A stretch of 64,000 nucleotides of DNA, from positions 3,596,001 through 3,660,000 of the forward strand of contig NZ_OZ156465.1 in NCBI RefSeq assembly GCF_964212655.1. Direction: 5' to 3'. The position numbers and the translations under genes are program-made. The notes beneath the pieces were generated by a model that was not told the origin of the DNA, did not search any database, and worked only from the letters and a program-made list of their open reading frames with translations. This DNA is from Candidatus Thiodiazotropha sp. LNASS1 (GTDB taxonomy: Bacteria > Pseudomonadota > Gammaproteobacteria > Chromatiales > Chromatiaceae). Shown here one piece after another: positions 1-7,503 of the stretch (its first letter is position 1; each line of letters starts with the position of its first letter).

Positions 1-1128
1 CAGGCTCAAACCAAAGGTGTCCTGATCACTCTCGGAGCGGTTCACGGTACCACCCTCGACCTCATCGTCAGCTAGGATAGGATTGCCATCCTGATCGAAG
101 ACAAGCTCCTCCTCGTCTTCCTCCTCTTCACAGACGAAGCCTGCGTTTTCGCTCTCCTCGCACTCTTCGAAATCGGAATCGTCACCGTTGAGCGTGTCGA
201 TCTGACTGTTGCGATAGTAGACCGCACCCTCCAACACAACCTCGTCACCCAGAAAGCGTTGTCCCCCCAGGCGCAGCAGTGTCGCCTCCTGGTCGGTGAT
301 ATCGGGACGGGTGAAGATCGTCTCCCGGTCCTCCTCCAGCAGGTCCGCCGGCAGTGCTCCGTTGCCTATCAGGTTGCTGTCGCTCAGGCTTAGGGTCAGG
401 TCGAGGGATCCCGCTTCTCCCTGCCAGGCCAGGTTGCCGAAGAGCTGATTCGATTCCGAAGGGGAGTGGTCACGCCAGCCGTCCTCATCGAAGTAGTTGC
501 CGGTGATGAAGTAACCCAGGTTGTCCTGTCTGCCGCCGATGCTGGCCTGGGCCGTATAACGGCCGAACGAGCCGCCGGTGATCTCAACCTCGGCGCCAGG
601 GTGGGTGAAGCCATTCTTGGTGCGTACCGAGAGGGCGCCACCCAGGGTATTGAGCCCGAACAGGGGATTGGAGCCCGACATCAGGTTGACTCCCGCAATG
701 GCGGACTCGGGAATCACCGACCAATTGACGGTATCGCCGAAGGGTTCATTGATGCGCACGCCATCCATATAGACCGACATGCCCTGGGGCAGTCCGATCA
801 GGGGCGAGGCTACGAAGCCCCGATAGAGCAGATCCGATTGCAGGGGATTGTTCTGCGCCTCGTTTAAAAAGACGCTGCCGAATCGCTGGTTCAGAAACTC
901 GGAGAGATCGAGGCTCTGCAGCTGCCGCAGATCATCGTCAGTGGCGATCTCGGTATGCATCGGCAGACGGGTGCGTTCGATCTCGACCCCGTGCAGCGGG
1001 GTGGTGCTGATTACATCGATCGACGGTAAGCGTTCGTCCGCCCACCCTGTCCCGGAGCCCGTCAGGACGAGGGAGGCGGTGAACAGCAACCTATTGTGGT
1101 TTGTCTGTCGAAGCGGAACGGCGTACAT
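1..1128 (-). CDS. TonB-dependent outer-membrane receptor, 5' part only (C-terminus beyond window)
   Basis: The frame is open for 376 codons from an ATG at 1128 to the window edge, so the strands of the barrel that follow are missing. Residues 1-30 look like a signal peptide ending near GWA-DE, followed by a possible TonB box (LPSIDVIS) and a plug domain with the typical blocks LLYRGF, GMSVYMDGVR, INEPFGDTVNW and LFGLNTLGGALSVRTKNG. Receptors of this type import scarce ligands across the outer membrane using TonB energy; the ligand is not evident here. Residues 315-349, in a predicted barrel loop, hold 18 Asp/Glu out of 35 and two Cys, which is unusual and could bind cations (inference). A dyad at 1217-1232, about 90 bp upstream, matches one in front of the second receptor at 4917, which suggests co-regulation by the neighbouring two-component systems. 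Confidence 0.9.
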   Translation of the reverse strand, partial: MYAVPLRQTNHNRLLFTASLVLTGSGTGWADERLPSIDVISTTPLHGVEIERTRLPMHTEIATDDDLRQLQSLDLSEFLNQRFGSVFLNEAQNNPLQSDLLYRGFVASPLIGLPQGMSVYMDGVRINEPFGDTVNWSVIPESAIAGVNLMSGSNPLFGLNTLGGALSVRTKNGFTHPGAEVEITGGSFGRYTAQASIGGRQDNLGYFITGNYFDEDGWRDHSPSESNQLFGNLAWQGEAGSLDLTLSLSDSNLIGNGALPADLLEEDRETIFTRPDITDQEATLLRLGGQRFLGDEVVLEGAVYYRNSQIDTLNGDDSDFEECEESENAGFVCEEEEDEEELVFDQDGNPILADDEVEGGTVNRSESDQDTFGLSL

Positions 1129-1216
1129 GGTCGTTTTCTCACTTTTTTGTTGACTGCTTTGAGAGAATTTATATGCCCTTCAGGCCTTGAGTTGAAGAGG
1201 AGCTTTTCTCGGGGTT

Positions 1217-1232
1217 TCGGGAAATTTTCCCG
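1217..1232. promoter_or_regulatory. Candidate operator dyad upstream of the first TonB receptor
   Basis: TCGGGAAATTTTCCCG contains a perfect 15-nt palindrome (CGGGAAA-T-TTTCCCG). It lies 89-104 bp before the receptor start at 1128. Thirteen of its first 15 positions match the site at 4831-4845 upstream of the second receptor, so it is a candidate site for one of the two nearby NarL-type regulators. Confidence 0.55.
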
Positions 1233-1327
1233 TACCAATTTTGAACAAATTTGAGCAGTGTCACATGTGACACCATTAAACATTGTCAACAAGTTCACGC
1301 ATTGGATCTGTATTTGGACAAATGTGG

Positions 1328-1345
1328 GGTGCGGCTTGCCGCACC
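1328..1345. repeat. Family A palindromic repeat (GTGCGGC)
   Basis: GGTGCGGCTTGCCGCACC is a palindrome with arms GGTGCGGC/GCCGCACC. Copies or relatives occur at 1388, 1539, 6990, 11672, 19762 and 19827, always between genes, so it behaves like a REP-type repeat. Confidence 0.8.
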
Positions 1346-1381
1346 AAAACGCTAGCATGGACATGGTGCGAGCGTACTTAG

Positions 1382-1427
1382 GTTTACGGTGCGGCAAGCC
1401 GCACCCTTGTATCTCTTCTGATGAATT
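1382..1427 (+). repeat. 46-bp direct repeat, copy 1 (contains family A palindrome)
   Basis: This 46-bp segment recurs at 1533-1578 with a single difference (CGGC to CAGC in the palindrome). The unit is a family A palindrome followed by CCTTGTATCTCTTCTGATGA and ATT. The offset between the copies is 151 bp. Confidence 0.85.
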
Positions 1428-1432
1428 AACTA

Positions 1433-1456
1433 GTTCCCACGCTCCAGCGTGGGAAC
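1433..1456. repeat. 24-bp perfect palindrome (CCCACGC type)
   Basis: Arms GTTCCCACGCT and AGCGTGGGAAC form a perfect palindrome around CC. A relative with arms TTCCCACGC/GCGTGGGAA lies at 1493-1513. I recall similar palindromes as scattered intergenic repeats in gammaproteobacteria. Confidence 0.8.
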
Positions 1457-1492
1457 TCATACCGCGTTCTATTGTGTTCCTGGATCTATGCA

Positions 1493-1513
1493 TTCCCACG
1501 CGGAGCGTGGGAA
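1493..1513. repeat. 21-bp palindrome, relative of 1433-1456
   Basis: TTCCCACGC-GGA-GCGTGGGAA can form a 9-bp hairpin. With 1433-1456 and the family A units it makes 1328-1578 a dense cluster of hairpin-forming repeats upstream of the IS110 element. Confidence 0.75.
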
Positions 1514-1532
1514 CGAGCGTGTAACATCGTCA

Positions 1533-1578
1533 GTTTACGGTGCAGCAAGCCGCACCCTTGTATCTCTTCTGATGAATT
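1533..1578 (+). repeat. 46-bp direct repeat, copy 2 (abuts IS110 leader)
   Basis: This is the second copy of the unit at 1382-1427. Its last bases, TGATGAATT, are also the left arm of a 10-bp stem (1570-1579 with 1589-1598), so the left end of the IS110 element lies at or near this copy. Confidence 0.85.
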
Positions 1579-1743
1579 GTTTAGCTAGCAATTCATCACA
1601 CGGTGATAAGACCTGCACCGCACCCTGAGACCACGAGTCTGTTTTGTAGATACAGGCTATCACCGATTCTCTATAAACTGAATGGTATCGGAGTCCCTCC
1701 GGCATTACGGAGAGAGGCTGCATGAACAAGGTGAGTGAAGAGA
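1570..1743 (+). ncRNA. Candidate bridge RNA / structured leader of IS110 element
   Basis: Three stems can be drawn. TGATGAATTG (1570-1579) pairs perfectly with CAATTCATCA (1589-1598). CGGTGATA (1601-1608) pairs perfectly with TATCACCG (1658-1665) and encloses a small AGAC/GTCT hairpin (1628-1640). CCTCCG pairs with CGGAG around 1697-1712. IS110 elements are known to encode a bridge RNA in their non-coding end whose loops pair with donor and target DNA. The position matches; the loop-to-target pairing could not be tested, so the call is an inference from structure and position. Confidence 0.4.
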
Positions 1744-2730
1744 ATGAAAGCGATAATTGGCATTGATGTGAGTAAAAATAAGCTGGATTGTCTGTGGTTA
1801 CGCAGTATCGAACCACGCAAGGTCAAGTCGAAGGTCTTTCCTAATACACCAGCCGGCCATGACCACCTACTCGATTGGTCACAAAAACAGACTGGTCAGC
1901 CACTGAGTGGGTTACGCTTTGTCATGGAGGCGACTGGCATCTACCACGAGCGTCTAGCCTACGGTCTGCATGAGCAAGGTGGTGAAGTCGCGGTGCTTAA
2001 CCCGGCCCAGGTGAGAGATTACGCCAAGGGTATCGCGGTGCACACCAAGACCGACAGAAAGGACTCGCTGGTGTTAGCCTTGTATGGCGCCAAAGAACCC
2101 CTGCATCTGTGGAGACCGGAACCGGCAGAGATACGTAAACTCAAAGAGTTACTGTCACGGCTGGAGGCATTGCAAGGCGATATCCAGCGTGAACGCAACC
2201 GCCTGGAGAAGGCTTTGTCAGGGATCAGTCATCCAGAGGTTGGGCACTCCATCTCGACCGTGCTCAAAGGCCTGGAGCAAGAACAAAAGCGTCTGGAAGC
2301 GATGATCGATGAGCATATCGACACCCACCCCCAGCTGAAAAACGACCAGCAGCTGCTAGAAAGTATCCCAGGCATTGGCCGGACCCTCAGTCGAATCATG
2401 ATGAGTGTCTACCGTGCCCGGGATTTTGAGCATGCTAGTCAAATGGCCGCCTATCTGGGAGTGGTGCCCATCGAGCATCAATCCGGATCCAGCATCAACA
2501 AGCGACCACGACTGTCGAAAGCAGGCAGCGCGAGGATCAGGGCCAAACTCTACATGCCTGCTATCGTGGCCAGTCTACACAACCCGACGGCCAAGGCCTT
2601 ATACGAGCGGTTGCTCGCGAGAGGAAAATGCAAAATGTCCGCATTAGGAGCCGTTATGCGCAAATTAGTACATCTGTGCTTTGGGGTACTCAAGCACCAG
2701 CAAGTTTACTCCCCACAAGCCGCTTTATAG
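1744..2730 (+). CDS. IS110-family transposase (DEDD recombinase)
   Basis: The 328-residue protein opens with the RuvC-like DEDD domain: IIGIDVSKNKLD gives the first Asp, FVMEATGIYHE the Glu, and TKTDRKDS the later Asp residues. A coiled linker around residues 125-190 leads to the Tnp20 domain (SIPGIGRTLSRIM, then RPRLSKAGSARIR with the conserved Ser that makes the covalent link to DNA in this family). The length is normal and no frameshift is seen, so the enzyme is probably intact. ATG 1744 is preferred; an in-frame GTG lies at 1735. The family cuts and joins DNA guided by a bridge RNA, for which the region just upstream is a candidate. Confidence 0.9.
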   Translation: MKAIIGIDVSKNKLDCLWLRSIEPRKVKSKVFPNTPAGHDHLLDWSQKQTGQPLSGLRFVMEATGIYHERLAYGLHEQGGEVAVLNPAQVRDYAKGIAVHTKTDRKDSLVLALYGAKEPLHLWRPEPAEIRKLKELLSRLEALQGDIQRERNRLEKALSGISHPEVGHSISTVLKGLEQEQKRLEAMIDEHIDTHPQLKNDQQLLESIPGIGRTLSRIMMSVYRARDFEHASQMAAYLGVVPIEHQSGSSINKRPRLSKAGSARIRAKLYMPAIVASLHNPTAKALYERLLARGKCKMSALGAVMRKLVHLCFGVLKHQQVYSPQAAL

Positions 2731-2778
2731 CTACTTGTGGGAGTAAGGGAGAGATGGTATCTACACGTAAAAGTAAGA

Positions 2779-2808
2779 TTTGCGTTTATTAGCGTTCATT
2801 TGCGGACC
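2779..2808 (+). repeat. Family B repeat end, solo
   Basis: The sequence reads TTTGCG...AGCGTTCATTTGCGGACC. The same end is found at 11585, 11715, 34660, 36732 and 36914. It lies between the IS110 transposase and the convergent response regulator gene. Confidence 0.7.
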
Positions 2809-2816
2809 AACCAAAA

Positions 2817-3464
2817 CTATTCGCTGACCGGGTCGATGATCCCATGTCGAATGGCAAGGTGTACCAGTTCTGTGGAGGTCTTTACATTGAGTTTGAGCTT
2901 GATCTGGGTGGTGTAGTTGGCCACGGTCTTATAACTCAGCGCCAGTTCGCTGGCGGTCTCTGACGGTGTCTTACCATGGGCCAGGAGGTTGAAAATCTGG
3001 AATTCACGGGTGGTCAGGCAATCGAATATCTCACCACCTCCGCCAGCCCGGCGCAGGGCCAGATTCTGTGCCAGTTCATGATCGATGAAGGCCTGGCCCG
3101 AGGCCACCGCGCGGATTGCATCGACCATGATCTCGGCGGCGCTGTTCTTGGTGATATAACCCCGCGCACCGGCGGCCAGCGCCTTTTCCACGAAGGCTGT
3201 GTCGTCGTGCATGCTGAATACCAGTATGGCCGCTTCGCTGTCACGGGCGATGATACGGCGGGTCGCTTCAAGACCGCCGATGCCGGGTAGCGATAGATCC
3301 ATCACCACCACATTCGGAAGTAGCTCGGCGAAACGCTGACAGGCTTCTTCACCCCGCTCCGCTTCGGCGACGACCTTGATGTCGGGTATGCCGTCGAGCA
3401 GGGTGCGGTAGCCTGCCCGCACCACAGCGTGGTCGTCGACCAACAGTACCCGGATTGGATTCAT
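2817..3464 (-). CDS. NarL/LuxR-type response regulator 1
   Basis: The 215-residue protein has an N-terminal receiver domain (acidic pocket DD at residues 10-11, phospho-acceptor Asp56 in VVVMDLSLPG, and the conserved Lys in YITKNSA) and a C-terminal LuxR helix-turn-helix (LTTREFQIFNLLAHGK, then SYKTVANYTTQIKLKL). It would bind DNA on phosphorylation by the sensor encoded 9 bp upstream at 3480-4808. ATG 3464 follows AGAGG at a suitable distance; an in-frame TTG lies two codons earlier. It is paralogous to the regulator at 7504-8148. A plausible target is the dyad shared by the two TonB receptor promoters (inference). Confidence 0.95.
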   Translation of the reverse strand: MNPIRVLLVDDHAVVRAGYRTLLDGIPDIKVVAEAERGEEACQRFAELLPNVVVMDLSLPGIGGLEATRRIIARDSEAAILVFSMHDDTAFVEKALAAGARGYITKNSAAEIMVDAIRAVASGQAFIDHELAQNLALRRAGGGGEIFDCLTTREFQIFNLLAHGKTPSETASELALSYKTVANYTTQIKLKLNVKTSTELVHLAIRHGIIDPVSE

Positions 3465-3479
3465 CTGCAATTGCCTCTG

Positions 3480-4808
3480 TCAGCCGGTCTTCTGGGTGAA
3501 GGGTAGATGGATATCAATTGATACACCCTGATCAGGTTCACTGGCAAGGGAGATTTTCCCATTCAGTGCCTCGACCCGCTCACGCATACCCAGCAATCCC
3601 ATGCCCTTGTGTTTGCTGCTTTGGTCGAAGCCATGTCCATCGTCCCGTATATACAAAGCAATCAAATCTTCTGCATTCCGTTCGAGTCGAATCTCGATCT
3701 TTTCCGCGGCGGCATGCTTGGCCACATTGGTCAGTGCCTCCTGCACGATGCGATAAAGGGTGATCGCCGTATCCTCGTCTACCCCATCGAAGTTGTCGCT
3801 GATTGTGAGGGCGCAGAAACACTCCTCCTGGCGGTCGTTCCAGCCGTCCACCAACCGCTCGATTGCCGTTACCATCCCCAGCTCCTCCAGAGCTACCGGT
3901 CGCAGGCGGTTCATCATGTCCCGTACCACGCTATACATATGGTTGCAGACACCAATGATGGCATTGGCACTCTCCGGTTTTCCGTCGGCTTGCAGCTTGA
4001 GGGTCACCGCCATCGCTTTGATGGCGCTGATGGATTGTCCCAGTTCGTCATGCAATTCCCGCGACAGGTGGCGACGCTCCGACTCCTGTACCGACAGCAG
4101 CCGCTTGTTCAGCTGTCGGTTTTCTCTCTGCTGTTCATCAAGCACCTGCGCCATGTGGTTGAACTGCTGAGACAGGCGATTGAGTTCTGGCAGGTTGAAA
4201 TGGGGCAGACGGGCGGCATAGTCCCCCGACTGAATGATTCCAAGGCCGGTGCTGATCTCGTTTACCGGCTGCAGCGAGCGGCGGATGATGATGGCCATCA
4301 GAATGATGCAGAGAATGGTGAAGGAGACGATGAGCAGAACGATCGAACGCGCTTCCCGCCATGCATCTTGGATCTCATCGGTGGGATCGGCCAGGATAAC
4401 GATCTCGCTGGTACCGATCAGAGGGCTGGCGATACGCTTGCGATACTCCGCCGGCGGCGGTTTAACCAGATCGATGAACCATCTGGGCACACTCAGTTGG
4501 CGTGCCTGTTGGCGTTCGCTGAATGGATAGATGATCGTGCCGTCACCACGAACCACTGCGATGTTGAGGTGGCGGATATCGTTCAGCCGCTGAAGATGGC
4601 TGATCAGGATCTGCTGCTCCGCCGGTTGGTTCTCGGCAGTGCCGCTGATCAGGGCTGCGCTCATCAGTTGCATGGTCAGGCGGGCACTCGACTTGATCTC
4701 GTCTGAAATATTGTCGCGCGTGGCGTCAATCGCATAGTAGGCGCCACTGGCGAGCATACTCATGACGATTACGATCACCAGCAATATCAGGCGATGTGTC
4801 AGGGTCAT
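3480..4808 (-). CDS. MoxY/NarX-like sensor histidine kinase 1
   Basis: The 442-residue protein has transmembrane segments near residues 5-25 and 156-175. Between them is a periplasmic domain with the features of the LapD/MoxY N-terminal family: RHLNIAVV, PRWF at 108-111, and EIQDAW at 145-150. It continues with HAMP, a HisKA_3 domain (ERRHLSRELHDELGQ, phospho-acceptor His253) and a HATPase (N box EALTNVAKHA, G box DDGHGF and GMGLLGMRERV). It would phosphorylate the regulator encoded just downstream. The start is 23 bp from the dyad at 4831-4845 and divergent from the TonB receptor at 4917. The periplasmic domain aligns almost without gaps with that of the kinase at 8145-9485, showing duplication of the pair. 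Confidence 0.93.
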   Translation of the reverse strand: MTLTHRLILLVIVIVMSMLASGAYYAIDATRDNISDEIKSSARLTMQLMSAALISGTAENQPAEQQILISHLQRLNDIRHLNIAVVRGDGTIIYPFSERQQARQLSVPRWFIDLVKPPPAEYRKRIASPLIGTSEIVILADPTDEIQDAWREARSIVLLIVSFTILCIILMAIIIRRSLQPVNEISTGLGIIQSGDYAARLPHFNLPELNRLSQQFNHMAQVLDEQQRENRQLNKRLLSVQESERRHLSRELHDELGQSISAIKAMAVTLKLQADGKPESANAIIGVCNHMYSVVRDMMNRLRPVALEELGMVTAIERLVDGWNDRQEECFCALTISDNFDGVDEDTAITLYRIVQEALTNVAKHAAAEKIEIRLERNAEDLIALYIRDDGHGFDQSSKHKGMGLLGMRERVEALNGKISLASEPDQGVSIDIHLPFTQKTG

Positions 4809-4830
4809 GGGAACCCCCGGTCGGTAGTTG

Positions 4831-4845
4831 TCGGGAAAATATCCC
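4831..4845. promoter_or_regulatory. Candidate operator shared with 1217-1232
   Basis: TCGGGAAAATATCCC lies 72-86 bp before the TonB receptor start at 4917 and 23-37 bp before the divergent kinase start at 4808. It matches the site in front of the first receptor at 13 of 15 positions. It could serve both divergent genes. Confidence 0.55.
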
Positions 4846-4916
4846 TTGGCACCACTAAGACAACTGGATTATTTATAAGGATATACAAGCCGTCCATTCT
4901 ATCGGAGTCAAACACG

Positions 4917-6980
4917 ATGCCTGATGTTCGTCAAACTCTACTACCCGCCGTATTAATATTCATTGCCTTCCGATTCAGCGTCGCCATTGCCGATGAAGCC
5001 GGTAGAGCGACCGCCCTGGACGATATCTCGGTCACCGCCACGCGGGTCGAAAAATCACTGGAGACCGTGCCCGCCGCTGTCGGCATCGTGCAGCAGGAGG
5101 AGATCCAGTTTGCCGAGCCGCAGCTGGGTCTGGACGAATCCCTTGCCAAGGTACCGGGTATCTTCATGCAGAACCGCTATAATTTCGCCCAGGATCTGCG
5201 TGTCTCCATCCGCGGCTTTGGCGCCCGCTCCGCCTTCGGTATCCGCGGCATCAAGGTATTGGTGGACGGTATCCCCGAAACCCTGCCGGACGGCCAGGCC
5301 AATGTGGATAGTATCGATATCGGCTCAATCGGTAACATGCAGGTGATCCGCGGGCCCGTCTCCGCCCTCTATGGCAACGCTTCGGGAGGTGCGTTGCTGA
5401 TCGAGTCCGAGCAGCCGCCCGATACCCCCTTCATCTCCTTTCGCCCAACCTTTGGCGAAGATGGATTTCAGAAGCACCAACTCAAGTTTGGCGGCAAGCA
5501 TGAACGCTTCGACTATCTGCTCAACATCTCCGATCTGAGTTATGACGGCTATCGGGAACACAGCGCCACAGAGCTCAGCGCCCTCAACAGTAAATTCGGC
5601 TTCGATTTCGCCGGCGGCGGCCGCCTCACCACCGTACTCAACTACACCGACTCGCCCCAGGCCGACGATCCCGGCGGCCTGACAGAGGCCCTGGTCGACG
5701 AGGATCCGACCCAGGCATGGACCCGCAACCTCAGCCTCGATTCCGGCGAGAAGCTGGAGCAGACAAGGCTCGGTTTTGTCTACGACAGGCCGCTGGGTGA
5801 GCGTGGTGAGCTGCGCGTGCGCAACTACTATGTCTCCCGTGACCTTGCCAACCGTCTGCCTATCGGGGCGACCGGTCATGGCATTCTGTTGGATCGTTTT
5901 GCGTTTGGCGGTGGAGCACAGTATACCCATACCGCTCCCTTCTCGGGACACGCCAACCGGCTTACGTTGGGAGTCGATCTTGATCGTCAGGAGGATGAGC
6001 GCAAGCGATTTCTGCTGGCGGGCGACAGCCTGGGCACGAAGATTCAGGACCAGGACGAACAGGTCGACAGTATCGGCGTCTACATACAGAACGAATACAG
6101 CATCAGCGAACAGATGGAGCTCACATTGGGTGGGCGTTACGACCGTCTTGACTTCGATGTGGATGACAACTTTCTCAGTAATGGCGACGACTCCGGCGAT
6201 CGCAGCTTCCGTAAGTTCAGCCCGACCCTGGGACTGCGCTACACACCCAGGCCCGGACTCAATCTATATGCCAATATTTCCCGCTCCTTCGAATCGCCCA
6301 CGGCTGTCGAGCTGCGTGACCCCGACGGTGCCGGCTTCAACCAGGAGCTCGATCCACAGGTTGCCACCAGTTATGAAATCGGCGTCAAGGGCGTGCTGGG
6401 GGGCGAGGTCCGTTATGACCTGGCTCTGTTCACTATGGATGTCACAGACGAGTTGGTTCCTTTTGAGATTGATGATACCGAATTCTATGAGAACGCGGGT
6501 GAATCGAGACGCAACGGATTGGAGGCTCAGTTGGTGTTTGAACCGATTAAATATCTGATCGCTACCCTGGCCTATACCTATTCTGACTTTGAGTTTGATG
6601 AGTTCATCGATGACAACGGCAACGATTTCAGCGGCAATGTCATTCCCGGTGTTCCCGAAAATCTACTCAGCGCCGATTTCACCTATACCCATCCCAACGG
6701 TATATACAGCCAGTTTACCGCCCTCTATGTGGATGAGATCTACGCCAATAACGCGAATACGGTCACCAATGATTCCTATACCGTGGCCGACCTGCGTCTC
6801 GGCTATAGCAAATTTATCGGTCCCTGGGAAATTTCACCCTTCGTCGGTGTGAATAATATGTTCGATAAGCAATACAACGGGAATGTGCGCATCAACGCTT
6901 TTGGCGGACGCTATTTCGAACCGGCGCCTGACCGGGATGTCTATGCCGGCTTGACCCTGCGTTACGACTTTGAAGGATAA
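4917..6980 (+). CDS. TonB-dependent receptor, PqqU/YncD-like
   Basis: The 687-residue protein starts at ATG 4917, preceded by CGGAG, and has a signal peptide ending near SVAIA-DEAG. A TonB box (DDISVTATR) and a plug domain follow. The plug blocks FAQDLRVSIRGFGARSAFG, VDGIPETLPDGQ and GPVSALYGNASGG closely resemble, from memory, the E. coli receptor YncD, now PqqU, which takes up pyrroloquinoline quinone. The barrel ends in LTLRYDFEG with a terminal aromatic region. PQQ as ligand is an inference from plug similarity; iron chelates remain possible. It sits between two MoxY-like two-component systems, and MoxYX controls a PQQ enzyme in Paracoccus, which makes a cofactor link worth testing. An earlier in-frame start would overlap the kinase gene and is unlikely. 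Confidence 0.9.
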   Translation: MPDVRQTLLPAVLIFIAFRFSVAIADEAGRATALDDISVTATRVEKSLETVPAAVGIVQQEEIQFAEPQLGLDESLAKVPGIFMQNRYNFAQDLRVSIRGFGARSAFGIRGIKVLVDGIPETLPDGQANVDSIDIGSIGNMQVIRGPVSALYGNASGGALLIESEQPPDTPFISFRPTFGEDGFQKHQLKFGGKHERFDYLLNISDLSYDGYREHSATELSALNSKFGFDFAGGGRLTTVLNYTDSPQADDPGGLTEALVDEDPTQAWTRNLSLDSGEKLEQTRLGFVYDRPLGERGELRVRNYYVSRDLANRLPIGATGHGILLDRFAFGGGAQYTHTAPFSGHANRLTLGVDLDRQEDERKRFLLAGDSLGTKIQDQDEQVDSIGVYIQNEYSISEQMELTLGGRYDRLDFDVDDNFLSNGDDSGDRSFRKFSPTLGLRYTPRPGLNLYANISRSFESPTAVELRDPDGAGFNQELDPQVATSYEIGVKGVLGGEVRYDLALFTMDVTDELVPFEIDDTEFYENAGESRRNGLEAQLVFEPIKYLIATLAYTYSDFEFDEFIDDNGNDFSGNVIPGVPENLLSADFTYTHPNGIYSQFTALYVDEIYANNANTVTNDSYTVADLRLGYSKFIGPWEISPFVGVNNMFDKQYNGNVRINAFGGRYFEPAPDRDVYAGLTLRYDFEG

Positions 6981-6989
6981 GTCACCTAG

Positions 6990-7007
6990 GGTGCGGCTTG
7001 CCGCACC
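6990..7007. repeat. Family A palindrome downstream of TonB receptor
   Basis: GGTGCGGCTTGCCGCACC begins 10 bp after the receptor stop and can form an 8-bp hairpin. There is no T tract, so it is not a classical terminator, but it may protect the 3' end of the transcript. Confidence 0.75.
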
Positions 7008-7031
7008 GAATTGATGAGACATTGCGGATAA

Positions 7032-7050
7032 TTAGGGCCTGTTAACAGGC
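7032..7050. repeat. Short family C-related hairpin upstream of ABM gene
   Basis: TTAGGGCCTGTTAACAGGC contains the outer 13 bases of the MITE terminus at 44511 and the hairpin GCCTG-TTAA-CAGGC. A similar hairpin follows the ABM gene at 7455. Confidence 0.6.
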
Positions 7051-7084
7051 ATAAGCAGACGACAACCATCTAAGGAGAACAACC

Positions 7085-7447
7085 ATGGCACTGAGCGACC
7101 CCTGCTGTACCTTGGTCCCGTACTTCAAGATCCACGAAGGAAAACTTGATGAGTTTCGTGACCTTGGTGAGCAGTTTGTGGAGAAAACCGGGACAGAGCC
7201 CAGATGTATGCACTACGGTTTCAGTTTCAATGGCATGCAGGCGCACTGCCGCGAAGGCTATATCGATGCGGAGGGGATACTTGCACATCTCGATAACGTG
7301 AGCGCACTGCTGGATCAGGCCTTGAAGATCGCTGATATCACCCGGTTGGAGATTCATGCGCCTGCCTCCGAGATCGAAAAACTGCGCGAACCCCTGAGTG
7401 CATTGAATCCGGATTTCTTTACGATGGAAATCGGTTTTCGACGTTAA
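7085..7447 (+). CDS. ABM-type dimeric alpha-beta barrel protein (putative quinol monooxygenase-like)
   Basis: The 120-residue protein starts at ATG 7085 after a strong AAGGAGA. No signal peptide is seen, so it is probably cytoplasmic. The pattern of an N-terminal strand (CTLVPYFKI), a helix (KLDEFRDLGEQFVEKTG), a central strand (MHYGFSF) with a basic/acidic stretch (CREGYIDAEG), and a second helix with LLDQALKIAD fits the antibiotic-biosynthesis-monooxygenase fold, whose members oxidise quinols or act as heme-degrading or accessory proteins. No catalytic residues can be assigned with confidence. It lies 104 bp downstream of the PqqU-like receptor in the same direction, with a family A and a family C-like hairpin between, so it may be co-transcribed. 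A role tied to the imported ligand is inference. Confidence 0.65.
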   Translation: MALSDPCCTLVPYFKIHEGKLDEFRDLGEQFVEKTGTEPRCMHYGFSFNGMQAHCREGYIDAEGILAHLDNVSALLDQALKIADITRLEIHAPASEIEKLREPLSALNPDFFTMEIGFRR

Positions 7448-7454
7448 TGCCTCT

Positions 7455-7472
7455 GGGCCTGATAACAGGCCC
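7455..7472. terminator. Hairpin after ABM gene (family C-related)
   Basis: GGGCCTG-ATAA-CAGGCCC forms a perfect 7-bp stem 7 bp after the ABM stop and between convergent genes. There is no long T tract, so termination efficiency is uncertain. Confidence 0.45.
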
Positions 7473-7503
7473 TGACTTATGCCGCATGAATTGGAAGTGA
7501 TAT

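Larger units (their letters stand above)
1570..2750 (+). mobile_element. IS110-family insertion sequence (ends approximate)
   Basis: The element carries one transposase with the DEDD-Tnp20 architecture of the family. No terminal inverted repeats or target duplication are visible, which is usual for the IS110 group, so the boundaries given are only estimates. About 165 bp of structured non-coding DNA precede the transposase, while only about 48 bp separate its stop from a family B repeat at 2779. That layout fits the IS110 subgroup, where the non-coding RNA lies upstream, rather than IS1111. The element sits beside a REP-like cluster, a kind of target often used by such elements. Confidence 0.5.

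Noticed and set aside
1062-1524. Two overlapping frames (145 and 88 codons) in the repeat-rich gap
   Set aside because: Both translate palindromic repeats, and one overlaps the start of the TonB receptor; no protein family is seen.
1382-1578. Possible CRISPR array from the 46-bp repeats
   Set aside because: Only two copies, each containing its own palindrome, with a 105-bp spacer region full of other repeats, and no cas genes.
3609-4706. Long open frame (365 codons) antisense to kinase 1
   Set aside because: It lies wholly inside a clear histidine kinase gene, has no recognisable domain and no ribosome site; it is a by-product of codon bias.
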